Below are positions 52,437-59,333 of a stretch of 64,000 nt of DNA, in pieces. The notes beneath the pieces were generated by a model, which did not search any database, had not been told where the DNA came from, and saw nothing but the letters and a program-made list of their open reading frames with translations. The position numbers and the translations under genes are program-made. This DNA is from Methylothermaceae bacterium. GTDB taxonomy: Bacteria; Pseudomonadota; Gammaproteobacteria; Methylococcales; Methylothermaceae. Where the stretch lies: NCBI GenBank assembly GCA_026981855.1, contig JALSIB010000002.1, positions 1-64,000 of the forward strand, written 5' to 3'. Position 1 is the stretch's first letter. The number at the start of each line of letters is the position of its first letter.

Positions 52437-52461
52437 CACACGCCGCCCGGCCTAGTTTAAT
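52433..52461 (+). promoter_or_regulatory. tRNA-Phe promoter
   Basis: TTGACA (52433-52438) and TTTAAT (52456-52461) are exactly 17 bases apart and end 13 bases before the tRNA. The -35 box overlaps the yggX stop codon. Confidence 0.75.
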
Positions 52462-52474
52462 ACTGCCTTCTTCC

Positions 52475-52550
<76 letters not shown>

Positions 52551-52557
52551 GTAAAAC

Positions 52558-52595
52558 AAAGCCCTGCCGGATCGCCCGCCAGGGCTTTTTTCTTG
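52558..52595 (+). terminator. Terminator of tRNA-Phe (copy 1 of a duplicated sequence)
   Basis: AAAGCCCTG pairs with CAGGGCTTT, followed by a T-run. The whole unit, including the loop and the trailing CTTG, is repeated at 53537-53575. Confidence 0.85.
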
Positions 52596-52704
52596 CATTG
52601 AATTCAATCCCGCTCACGGCGCAAAAGCCTCTTGAACGTCGCCAGGTTCTTTTGGAAGGTGGAGACGGTGGGCAGGGTGCGGCACTTCCCTTCCACCGCC
52701 TCGA

Positions 52705-52959
52705 TCACCCGTAGTGATAGCGGCATTGGGCGATGATGAGGCGGCCGTCCTGCACCGTGTAAACCAAGCGGTGTTCATGGTCGATCCGGCGGGACCAGAA
52801 TCCGGCCAGTTCATGCTTGAGCGGTTCGGGTTTGCCCGGCCCTTCGAACGGGTTGCGCTGGATGTCCCGGATCAACTGATTGATGCGCTTGAGCTTGGCC
52901 TTGTCGTGCTTTTGCCAGTACAGATAATCTTCCCAAGCTCGGCGCTCGAAGCTAATCAT
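52705..52959 (-). CDS. yoeB: YoeB-family toxin (RelE-type mRNA interferase)
   Basis: 84 residues. ISFERRAWEDYLYWQKHDKAKLKRINQLIRDI, then EGPGKPEPLKHELAGFWSRRI, EHRLVY and the C-terminal CRYHYG with the catalytic His. It cleaves mRNA at the ribosome. The antitoxin precedes it with 8 bases of overlap. The ATG at 52959 (MISFERRAW) is the family start. Confidence 0.93.
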   Translation of the reverse strand: MISFERRAWEDYLYWQKHDKAKLKRINQLIRDIQRNPFEGPGKPEPLKHELAGFWSRRIDHEHRLVYTVQDGRLIIAQCRYHYG

Positions 52960-53188
52960 CGGGCAGCAGTTCCTTGGCCTCGACATGCCGGCCTTGGCGG
53001 ATGTTTTCCAGCGCTTCGAGCAACCGGCGGCGGTTGGCCGGTTCCTTCAACAGATAGGCGGTCTCATCTTCCCCGGCCAGGCGCTTGAAGCGCAGAAACT
53101 CGATGAAATTCAACACCTCCCTGGCGTCTTCCTCGGGCAGGTCTTTGGTCAACTCGCGTATCCGCTCGGCGGTTTCCTGACGGCACAT
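52952..53188 (-). CDS. Antitoxin partner of YoeB with an unusual N-terminus
   Basis: 78 residues. The C-terminal half (YLLKEPANRRRLLEALENIRQGR) is the toxin-binding tail of YefM/RelB-type antitoxins. The N-terminal half (TAERIRELTKDLPEEDAREVLNFIEFLRFKRL) resembles DUF2281-type proteins rather than the Phd/YefM DNA-binding fold. The ATG at 53188 follows GGAGG. It overlaps yoeB. Confidence 0.7.
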   Translation of the reverse strand: MCRQETAERIRELTKDLPEEDAREVLNFIEFLRFKRLAGEDETAYLLKEPANRRRLLEALENIRQGRHVEAKELLPDD

Positions 53189-53190
53189 GG

Positions 53191-53406
53191 TCAAACCTCC
53201 TTCCGTTTCAACGGGGTGATCGTGGCGCTTTCCTTCACCCCGGCGGCTTTCAGAATGAAGCCGGTGATTTTCTGCATCGACTCTCGCAGGCGTTCCCCGT
53301 CGATCACGTCGCTGCCGGTTGAGTGATTCAGCAGGCGCTTGAGGACATAGGCGGGAATCAGGACGTTCTCGATAGCGGTTTTCGTGAAATTGAGCTTTCG
53401 GGGCAT
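53191..53406 (-). CDS. Small hypothetical gene upstream of the YoeB cassette
   Basis: 71 residues, basic (begins MPRKLNFTKTAIENVL, ends TPLKRKEV), no recognised domain. It ends 2 bases before the antitoxin start, so it is likely in the same operon. It could supply the DNA-binding function missing from the antitoxin, which is inference. Confidence 0.5.
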   Translation of the reverse strand: MPRKLNFTKTAIENVLIPAYVLKRLLNHSTGSDVIDGERLRESMQKITGFILKAAGVKESATITPLKRKEV

Positions 53407-53536
53407 CGCGTCTTACCTTTCAAACGGCCGTTTCCATTCTGCCTTCGGGGAAGGTCAGGGGGGGCGTAAATCTCCGCAAATGTCCGGGGCATGATAACGC
53501 CTTGAAACGTAAAGGTAAATTAGCTTTCGTAAATAT

Positions 53537-53575
53537 AAAGCCCTGCCGGATCGCGCCGCCAGGGCTTTTTTCTTG
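53537..53575 (+). repeat. Second copy of the tRNA-Phe terminator
   Basis: Almost identical to 52558-52595 (one inserted G in the loop). The two copies bracket the 941-base yoeB cassette as direct repeats. Confidence 0.8.
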
Positions 53576-53787
53576 TCGCCGACAGCAGGAAAAGCCTGCA
53601 AGGTTTCCGCGCTTTCCGCGACTGTTGTCAGGTAGTCAAGATTCAGCCAAACGCAAGGCTTTATGGGCAAGGTCTTTGCCAACGCTGAAATTCGCCCGTA
53701 AATTCAGGCCAGGCGCAGTCCTCCCCGGCCGCTGACGGGGCCTTCCGGCGGAAGTGACAGGTGGTAAGGTCAAGAAATGGCCATGGT

Positions 53788-53803
53788 GTATCCTGTAGGA
53801 TAC
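53788..53803. promoter_or_regulatory. Operator-like palindrome before the HI1419-type toxin
   Basis: GTATCC-TGTA-GGATAC, a perfect 16-base inverted repeat, 9 bases before the toxin start. Likely the autorepression site of this toxin-antitoxin module. Confidence 0.55.
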
Positions 53804-53812
53804 AATCAGAAG

Positions 53813-54106
53813 ATGGGCTATACGCTTGCCAGTACAACGACTTTCCGCAATTGGGTGGAGAAACTGGACCCCGGCATCCGGTGCCGGCTGCTCGCCAGAA
53901 TTGACCGGGTGTGCCTTGGCAACTTTGGAGACCACAAGCAGCTTCAGCCAGGGCTGTATGAGATGCGGTTTTTCTTCGGTTCCGGCTACCGCGTCTATTA
54001 CACCTTGCGAGATGGCCGAGTCGTGCTGCTGTTGGCGGGCGGTGACAAGTCCAGCCAGGCGCGCGACATCGCCAAGGCCAAAACCATCCTCGACAGTCTG
54101 GAGTGA
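53813..54106 (+). CDS. HI1419-type addiction-module killer protein (RelE/ParE superfamily)
   Basis: 97 residues. FRNWVEKLDPGIRCRLLARIDRVCLGNFGDHKQLQPGLYEMRFFFGSGYRVYY and LLLAGGDKSSQARDIAKAK are the TIGR02683-type signature. The antitoxin follows by 3 bases. An ATG at 53777 is in frame but would place the operator inside the gene. Confidence 0.88.
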   Translation: MGYTLASTTTFRNWVEKLDPGIRCRLLARIDRVCLGNFGDHKQLQPGLYEMRFFFGSGYRVYYTLRDGRVVLLLAGGDKSSQARDIAKAKTILDSLE

Positions 54107-54109
54107 ATC

Positions 54110-54418
54110 ATGAGCGAATCCATCAAACCTTTCGATCCGGCGGAATACCTGGAAACGGAAGAGGACATCCGCGAATTTCTGGAAGAAGCCACCAAAGGCA
54201 CACCGGAGGAATTCATCCATGCGCTGAATACCGCCGCCCGCGCTGCCGGCATGACCGAAGTCGCCCGTAAGGCCGGCGTCAGCCGTGCCAGTCTGTACAA
54301 GACGCTTTCCGGCGAGGGAAGCCCGAAATACGAAACGGTTAGAAAGATTGTCGAGGCCCTGGGCTGCCGCCTCACCGTGATTCCAGATGATACGGCGCGG
54401 CGGAATGAAGTTGCCTGA
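54110..54418 (+). CDS. HI1420-type antitoxin
   Basis: 102 residues. Helix-turn-helix core GMTEVARKAGVSRASLYKTLSGEGSPKYETVRKIVEALGCRLTVIP, the TIGR02684 pattern. It should bind the toxin and repress the pair. Confidence 0.9.
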   Translation: MSESIKPFDPAEYLETEEDIREFLEEATKGTPEEFIHALNTAARAAGMTEVARKAGVSRASLYKTLSGEGSPKYETVRKIVEALGCRLTVIPDDTARRNEVA

Positions 54419-54478
54419 ACGCCTCGTATCCATCCGCTCCAGCCGCGACCTCATCGAGTATTTCCGCACCCCAGTCCC

Positions 54479-54515
54479 TCGAATGGATCGCGCTGGATGT
54501 CCCGGATCAACTGAT
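54479..54515 (-). pseudogene. Fragment of a second yoeB gene
   Basis: 37 bases match positions 52843-52879 of yoeB with three substitutions; the last 26 bases are identical. On the minus strand it still reads QLIRDIQRDPFE-like codons. Nothing else of the gene remains in 54419-54640. Confidence 0.65.
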
Positions 54516-54640
54516 GGTAAAACCCCGGAAAACCAAAGACAGGCAAACGACGTCAAACCCCGATACGGCGAACCTTATCCCCTGTCGCTTCTGTCGGAGG
54601 GGGCCGGGAAGGATCCGTCACCGGCCCGGGGGCGGGTCAT

Positions 54641-55300
54641 TCAGTAGAACCGCCGCTGGAACAGAACCGAAGTGATGACCTTGCGGTATCGGTTCCCGGC
54701 GTCTTTCTCCAGATCGACGCAGATCACCGGATCGAGCAGGGAATACTTTTGCGGTTCCGCGTGACAGACACTTTCTTTCAGCCAACTGTCGGTGACTTCC
54801 AGGTCGTAGAGTGTGTCGTGGCAGGGGAAGCGCCCCCGAATGACCGGCCGCCCGCGGCCGTGGCACCTGACCGACAGATCCAGCCGTTGCACCCGAATGA
54901 GAAGGGGCGTTGCCGTTTTCGGTTTGCCGGGGAGCAGATCGTTGTACCCCTCCCTGCTGTGATGGCCGTTTTCCCACAAGCCGGCCGGACGATCGAGCCA
55001 GGGCGTCAGCTCGCTCCAGGCGAGCCGGCCCAGATACCGCCAGCGGCCGTCTTGGGCCGGCAGGCGCCCCGGTTTCCCCGAATCGGCGGCGAAGGTGGCT
55101 GAAACGATATGCAGCACGTCCAGCGTTTCCCCGGTCACGCAACCCATTTCCCAGGAATGGAAGAAATCCCTTCCGCCCTCGGCCAGCGGCAGAAACCACG
55201 GCCCGGGGCCGTTTCCGCGCCATTCCTTGCCGGCGATGCGGTACCCCGCACCCCGGAGAGAGCGGGCGAGACAGACGAAGCTTTTGCTGTAAACGATCAT
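54641..55300 (-). CDS. Dual-OB-fold (DuOB-like) protein next to cas6
   Basis: 219 residues. The N-terminal OB pattern (VYSKSFVCLARSLRGAGYRIAGKEW, WFLPL) and the C-terminal RGRFPCHDTLYDLEVTDSWLKE match the dual-OB domain of prokaryotic conflict-system proteins. OB folds bind nucleic acid or nucleotides. The ATG at 55300 has AGGGAGG at the right distance. It is the last gene of the CRISPR region and points the same way as cas6. Its role is unknown; it may be an ancillary type III factor. Confidence 0.6.
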   Translation of the reverse strand: MIVYSKSFVCLARSLRGAGYRIAGKEWRGNGPGPWFLPLAEGGRDFFHSWEMGCVTGETLDVLHIVSATFAADSGKPGRLPAQDGRWRYLGRLAWSELTPWLDRPAGLWENGHHSREGYNDLLPGKPKTATPLLIRVQRLDLSVRCHGRGRPVIRGRFPCHDTLYDLEVTDSWLKESVCHAEPQKYSLLDPVICVDLEKDAGNRYRKVITSVLFQRRFY

Positions 55301-55484
55301 TCCATTCACCTCCCTGTAGGGTAAGGACGTACACCGCGGCTCCGATTGGTCATCCTGGATCGTCTGCCGGGAAAAGACTTCCTTTCCCCGATCCTTCGTG
55401 GAGACAGGATCGAGCCGAAGGAAGATTATGCCGGCCGGGGCTGAAGCGGAAATGAATGGCAGGCTTGCCGGCGGTGAGGGTGTG

Positions 55485-56426
55485 TCAGTCCGTCTCCGTC
55501 GATATCCGGTAACGCCCCAACCCCATGCTGACGCTCTTGCCCACGTGGAGCCAGCGCCCCAGCGCCAGCCAGGGCCAGAAGGGGCGCAGGTCGCCGGCCG
55601 CGAACGTCAGCCAGCCGGTCAGCCCGCCCATCTTCATCGCCGTCCGCTGGCGGGTGGAGTAGCGTTGCCAATCGTACCAGCCCAGGCTGCTTTCACCCGG
55701 TTCCACCGTTTCGGCGCGCGCCACCAGATCGCGGAAATCCACCTCCAGGGGGCCGTCGCCGTGGAAGTGATGCAGCAGCGACAGTCGCCGCAACAGGCTG
55801 GCGACGAGGCCGCGGAAGCGAAACGCCGCCGGTCCCATCAGCCGCTGTCCGTGGCGGATGCGCAGCGGGGTTTCGATCACCAGGCGGCAGACGCCCTCTG
55901 GCGGGGGCGGTGGCGCCTCCGCCTCCGCCGGCAGGGGGGAGAGGCCGCCGCCGGCCTCGTGAATCGGGTGCCACACGCCGCCCGCCAGCTGACTCACTCC
56001 CTCCAGACGATAGCGGCCGCGCCCCCTGCCGACCCCCTGCTTCCCCATTTCCCCCCAGGCATGAACGATATAAGGCAATTGCGAGACCGCGCGGCCGATC
56101 AGGGTCAGATCCACCGTGAACGCTTCATCCACCTTCCAGGTGGCGCCGTTGGTGGCTTCCGGGTGAAGAATGAAGGGGTGAGGCGCGGCGGAACAGTTCG
56201 CCAGCAGCGGCGTGTCCGGCGGTGGCGGGGTTTCGAAAATGTCGCTGTAAGCGCAGCTTCGCCACAACAGGCAGTCGGGGCAGCGGGGCGTTCGGGTGAC
56301 GCAGACGGTGCGTTTGAGGGCGTAACCAAAGGCCCCGCGCCAGGCGGAACCGGCGTAAGGAGGCAGCGACAGGGGCGTGACGGTGCGGCAGTGGAAGCGG
56401 AAGCGGGAAAAAGGCAGTGAAATCAT
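55485..56426 (-). CDS. cas6: CRISPR pre-crRNA endoribonuclease Cas6
   Basis: 313 residues. RAMP fold of the PF10040 type: N-terminal YAGSAWRGAFGYALK, a Cys cluster (CVTRTPRCPDCLLWRSC, about 42-58) that may bind metal, and the Gly-rich loop VGKSVSMGLGRYRI at the C-terminus. It cuts repeat RNA to make crRNA. Lies between the array and the dual-OB gene on the same strand. The unusually Pro-rich linker (about 165-180) is noted. Confidence 0.9.
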   Translation of the reverse strand: MISLPFSRFRFHCRTVTPLSLPPYAGSAWRGAFGYALKRTVCVTRTPRCPDCLLWRSCAYSDIFETPPPPDTPLLANCSAAPHPFILHPEATNGATWKVDEAFTVDLTLIGRAVSQLPYIVHAWGEMGKQGVGRGRGRYRLEGVSQLAGGVWHPIHEAGGGLSPLPAEAEAPPPPPEGVCRLVIETPLRIRHGQRLMGPAAFRFRGLVASLLRRLSLLHHFHGDGPLEVDFRDLVARAETVEPGESSLGWYDWQRYSTRQRTAMKMGGLTGWLTFAAGDLRPFWPWLALGRWLHVGKSVSMGLGRYRISTETD

Positions 56427-56512
56427 GGTAGAGCGGCTTGGCGGAGTGGAACCTCACCTCAGCTTAGCCTGTTTTCGCCGCGGGCAAAAGCCGGCAAGCT
56501 TGCCGCCCCCAG

Positions 56513-56757
56513 GTCTTAATCCCTTTTCAATCAGGTCACTTTCTTAACGGTTCGAGTGATAGCCCAGGGCCAGGGACGGCCGTCTTAATCCCTTTTCAAT
56601 CAGGTCACTTTCTTAACGTTTTTACGGGGGATTTCCGTAAATAAGAAAATTCGTCTTAATCCCTTTTCAATCAGGTCACTTTCTTAACACTGGTTCGATG
56701 TCACTCATCCGGGCAGCCGCCGTCTTAATCCCTTTTCAATCAGGTCACTTTCTTAAC
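56513..56757 (-). CRISPR. CRISPR array, four identical 36-bp repeats, three spacers
   Basis: Repeats at 56513-56548, 56582-56617, 56653-56688 and 56722-56757, each beginning GTCTTAATCC and ending TTTCTTAAC (plus strand). Spacers are 33, 35 and 33 bases (56549-56581, 56618-56652, 56689-56721). Transcription is probably on the minus strand: the crRNA 5' handle would be ATTAAGAC, and the AT-rich leader lies to the right. The array is very short and no cas1/cas2 is present in the window. Confidence 0.97.
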
Positions 56758-56880
56758 CGCACCCTCCTTTTTTTGTCAATGAAATCAATGTCTTGGAATG
56801 CTCCATAAAGAAAATTCCCGGCGCCGGAATCCTCATGTGGTTATACAAGTATAACATTTTTTTATATTAGGGTTTTTCCT
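56758..56880 (-). promoter_or_regulatory. AT-rich CRISPR leader with a palindrome
   Basis: The 123 bases upstream of the first repeat (minus strand) are AT-rich and contain the perfect inverted repeat GTTATAC-AA-GTATAAC at 56840-56855 and a TTGACA at about 56774-56779. The exact promoter cannot be fixed. The rest of the gap to 57097 holds only the short open frame listed next. Confidence 0.6.
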
Positions 56881-56943
56881 CGCTCCCCGTTGGCGGGGTA
56901 TGATTCAAATGTATCACATCCGGCATTTCGGGCAAGTGCTTGT

Positions 56944-57030
56944 TCACAGGTCTGGAAAGTGCTTCGGTAATTGCAGTTTTTCCACCTCGAACCGGGGGCC
57001 GCCGCCTTTCCTCGCCAGGGCGGACAGCAT
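56944..57030 (-). other. Possible C-terminal gene remnant downstream of cad1
   Basis: The frame beginning MLSALARKGGGPRFEVEKLQ and ending KHFPDL has a protein-like composition and ends at TGA (56944). It has no proper start of its own and extends in frame into the cad1 3' end. It may be the tail of a lost gene. The overlapping 79-residue frame at 56862-57101 looks random. Confidence 0.25.
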
Positions 57031-57097
57031 GGGGATGAACTCCGCCCGCGAACAGGGCCCGGTCGGGCGATGCCGGGAAAGAGGATGAGGGGGCGGT

Positions 57098-59212
57098 TCA
57101 TCTCTGGCGATGGGTGATGGCGAAGGCGTTTCTGTCTTCTAACAGGTCGTACACCAGGCTGTCCATCCGCTTGAGCATCCGTTCCTTATCCTCGGCGGGC
57201 AGGAAGGCGTGAATGAAGCCCTGCTTGAGGATGGCCAGGGCATCCCAGGCGCTCATATCCGGCCAGTATTCGGTCGCCTTGCGGAACTCTTCATTCAGGG
57301 TGGTGCGGCTGATGCCGGGATTGTCGGTGCACAAAGTCAATGGCACGCCCTTCTTCCAATAGCTGACCAGGGGATAGCTGGCCGCATCGTACCCCACCAC
57401 TTCGTCGTTGGAGGTTGGGCAGAGTTCCACGCAGATGCCCCGGTCGCGAAAGCGCTCCAGCAAGCGGGGCTGGTCGAGAAGGGTCAGGCCGTGGCCGACC
57501 CGGTCGGCATGCAGGCGGTAGGCGGCGTTCCAGATCTGCTCCGCCGGCGTGCCTTCGCCGGCATGGATGGTGATGGGGATGCACTCGGCAAAGGCGGGCT
57601 CGAAATGGGTGGCGATTTCCTTGAGCCGTTGGTCGCTGTCCCGGGCTTCATCGCCGGCCAGGTCCAGGCCGACGACGAAGTCTCCCAGCACCTGCCGTGC
57701 CTGGACGGCCAGCTGCACCGTTTCTCCCAATTTGTGGATCTTGCGCCGGTCGGCGATGATGATAAAGCGCAACTCGATCTCCTGGCGCCCGCCCCCGTAT
57801 TCGCGGGCGATGGCCTGCATCCGGCGCAGGAACTCGATCTGCTGTTGCCGGGTGCGGCGATATTTTTGCGGGCTGCCCCGCAGTTCCAGATAGCGCACTC
57901 CTTCCTTCCGCGCATCGTCCAACAGCGCCCGCAGGTAGGGTTCCAGGGCGGCGGGATGGGACAGGGTGGCCGAGCCGCTCAGCTCGCCGGGCCGTTCGTA
58001 GGCCGCAAAGCCCCGTGGCCCGTCGTTCAATCCCTTGCGTGGCTCCGTCTCTTGATAAAGATTGCGTTCGAGCTGTTCATCGCTGGCTTCCACCAGCAGG
58101 GCCGCCGCGTTGTGGCTGCGCACCCCCTGTTTCAGCAACTCGGGCCAGTTCCACGCCCAGGGTTTCGCGGTTTGTTCGAGCAGGGGGCCGACCTGCCGAT
58201 AGGCCTGTCGCCGTTCCTTGTCTGAAAGGCTTTGCCAGATGGCCCGCCCCACCTTGCGCTGGGCGGCGAGATCGAGGCAGCCGCCGATGTGCCGGTGCAG
58301 ATCCGCCTTGGGCAGGCGAGTGATCCACTCTCCCGGTGTGTCGCTCAGGCGGATGCCGCGCAGTTGAGCGATGCGGGCGGGTGGCAGGCGATAGAGGGAG
58401 CGCCAGCTTTCGTGGCGTTCGTCCCGGGCGACGGCCTGGAGAAAGTTGCCCAGCAGGCGGCTGCCTTCGCGTTCACGGCGCTCCAGCTCGCCGGGCAGGC
58501 TGGTGGAACCCGGTTTCCGGGTCCAGGCGAGTGGTTCCCCGTCTTCACTGGCCAGGGGCAGTGGAAAGTGTGTGCCGTCAACGTCCGGGAATCCGTGTTC
58601 ATGGATGTCCAGCAGTTCACTGCGCAGCCCCCGGCCCACCACCAGTGGCAACACGCCTTCGAGATCGGCCGGTTCCAGTGGCGATTGGAAGGAGGCGGGC
58701 GCGGCCTCTTGCATCTTCGGGGTCATCTGGCGGTAAGGGGGCGCGATGACGTGCAGCAGGGCATCGCATCCCATGAGCATCCCGGCTTGTTGCAGGTCAG
58801 CGGACATGGTCTTGCGGCCACCGGCCAGGCTGAGATAGAGGTGTCCGTTTTCACCCTTGTGGCGGGAGGCGAGCAGCACGGCGCGATAGATCAGTTCCTG
58901 GACTTGGGCCGTGCTCTCCCTGTCGGCGAGGTCGCTCACTTCCGCGGTGCGCCAGATACGCAGGGGCATGGCCGGCGCAATGGTCCGCTTCCAGGCTCTC
59001 AGCTTTTCCAGGCCGGAATCGAGGCCGGGGTCGTCGGTGGTGCAGATCCAGAGTTCATCGACCGCTTCCAGCCGGTATTCGCGCCGCAAGTTTTCGATGA
59101 ACGCCTTGCGGGGGTGACGTTTGTACAAGGGGCAACGGTCAGGGTCCAGCAGGGCCAGTGCCTCGGGAATGACCGCCCAGGTCTGGCCCAGGGTGCACAG
59201 CAGGATGTTCAT
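57098..59212 (-). CDS. cad1: Cad1: CARF domain fused to adenosine deaminase
   Basis: 704 residues from the ATG at 59212. CARF domain at about 1-165: it starts MNILLCTLGQTWAVIPEAL and has the SLAGGRKTMS ligand loop near 128-137. A helical linker (about 170-295) leads to the deaminase domain, with zinc ligands H306 and H308 (DLHRHIGG), H550 and catalytic E553 (HAGEG), H574 (VGHG), CPTSN at 598-602 and D630 (TDNP). All catalytic positions of the adenosine deaminase family are present. Described Cad1 proteins bind cyclic oligoadenylate through CARF and deaminate ATP to ITP. It follows csm5 on the same strand. A start at 59311 would add 33 unconserved residues. Confidence 0.9.
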   Translation of the reverse strand: MNILLCTLGQTWAVIPEALALLDPDRCPLYKRHPRKAFIENLRREYRLEAVDELWICTTDDPGLDSGLEKLRAWKRTIAPAMPLRIWRTAEVSDLADRESTAQVQELIYRAVLLASRHKGENGHLYLSLAGGRKTMSADLQQAGMLMGCDALLHVIAPPYRQMTPKMQEAAPASFQSPLEPADLEGVLPLVVGRGLRSELLDIHEHGFPDVDGTHFPLPLASEDGEPLAWTRKPGSTSLPGELERREREGSRLLGNFLQAVARDERHESWRSLYRLPPARIAQLRGIRLSDTPGEWITRLPKADLHRHIGGCLDLAAQRKVGRAIWQSLSDKERRQAYRQVGPLLEQTAKPWAWNWPELLKQGVRSHNAAALLVEASDEQLERNLYQETEPRKGLNDGPRGFAAYERPGELSGSATLSHPAALEPYLRALLDDARKEGVRYLELRGSPQKYRRTRQQQIEFLRRMQAIAREYGGGRQEIELRFIIIADRRKIHKLGETVQLAVQARQVLGDFVVGLDLAGDEARDSDQRLKEIATHFEPAFAECIPITIHAGEGTPAEQIWNAAYRLHADRVGHGLTLLDQPRLLERFRDRGICVELCPTSNDEVVGYDAASYPLVSYWKKGVPLTLCTDNPGISRTTLNEEFRKATEYWPDMSAWDALAILKQGFIHAFLPAEDKERMLKRMDSLVYDLLEDRNAFAITHRQR

Positions 59213-59333
59213 GGGACAGGTGGCTCCGGCCGGGGTTTTCGTCCGTTCAGGCTGCGACATCGCCCTGTAATGCGAGGAAAGCCGGGGAAAATCCGGCTTC
59301 GCTGAAGTCATAACGGATCGTGATGTCTCGCAT

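Noticed and set aside
52558-53575. Insertion-sequence ends
   Set aside because: The repeats are intrinsic terminators in direct orientation, with no transposase or inverted ends between them.
54387-54647. An 86-residue plus-strand frame after the HI1420-type antitoxin
   Set aside because: It overlaps the antitoxin in another frame and runs through the yoeB fragment; no family or ribosome-binding site.
56862-57101. A 79-residue open frame starting at the cad1 stop codon
   Set aside because: Its composition is random-looking (many Pro, Arg, Ser, Cys); the protein-like signal in this interval is in a different frame.
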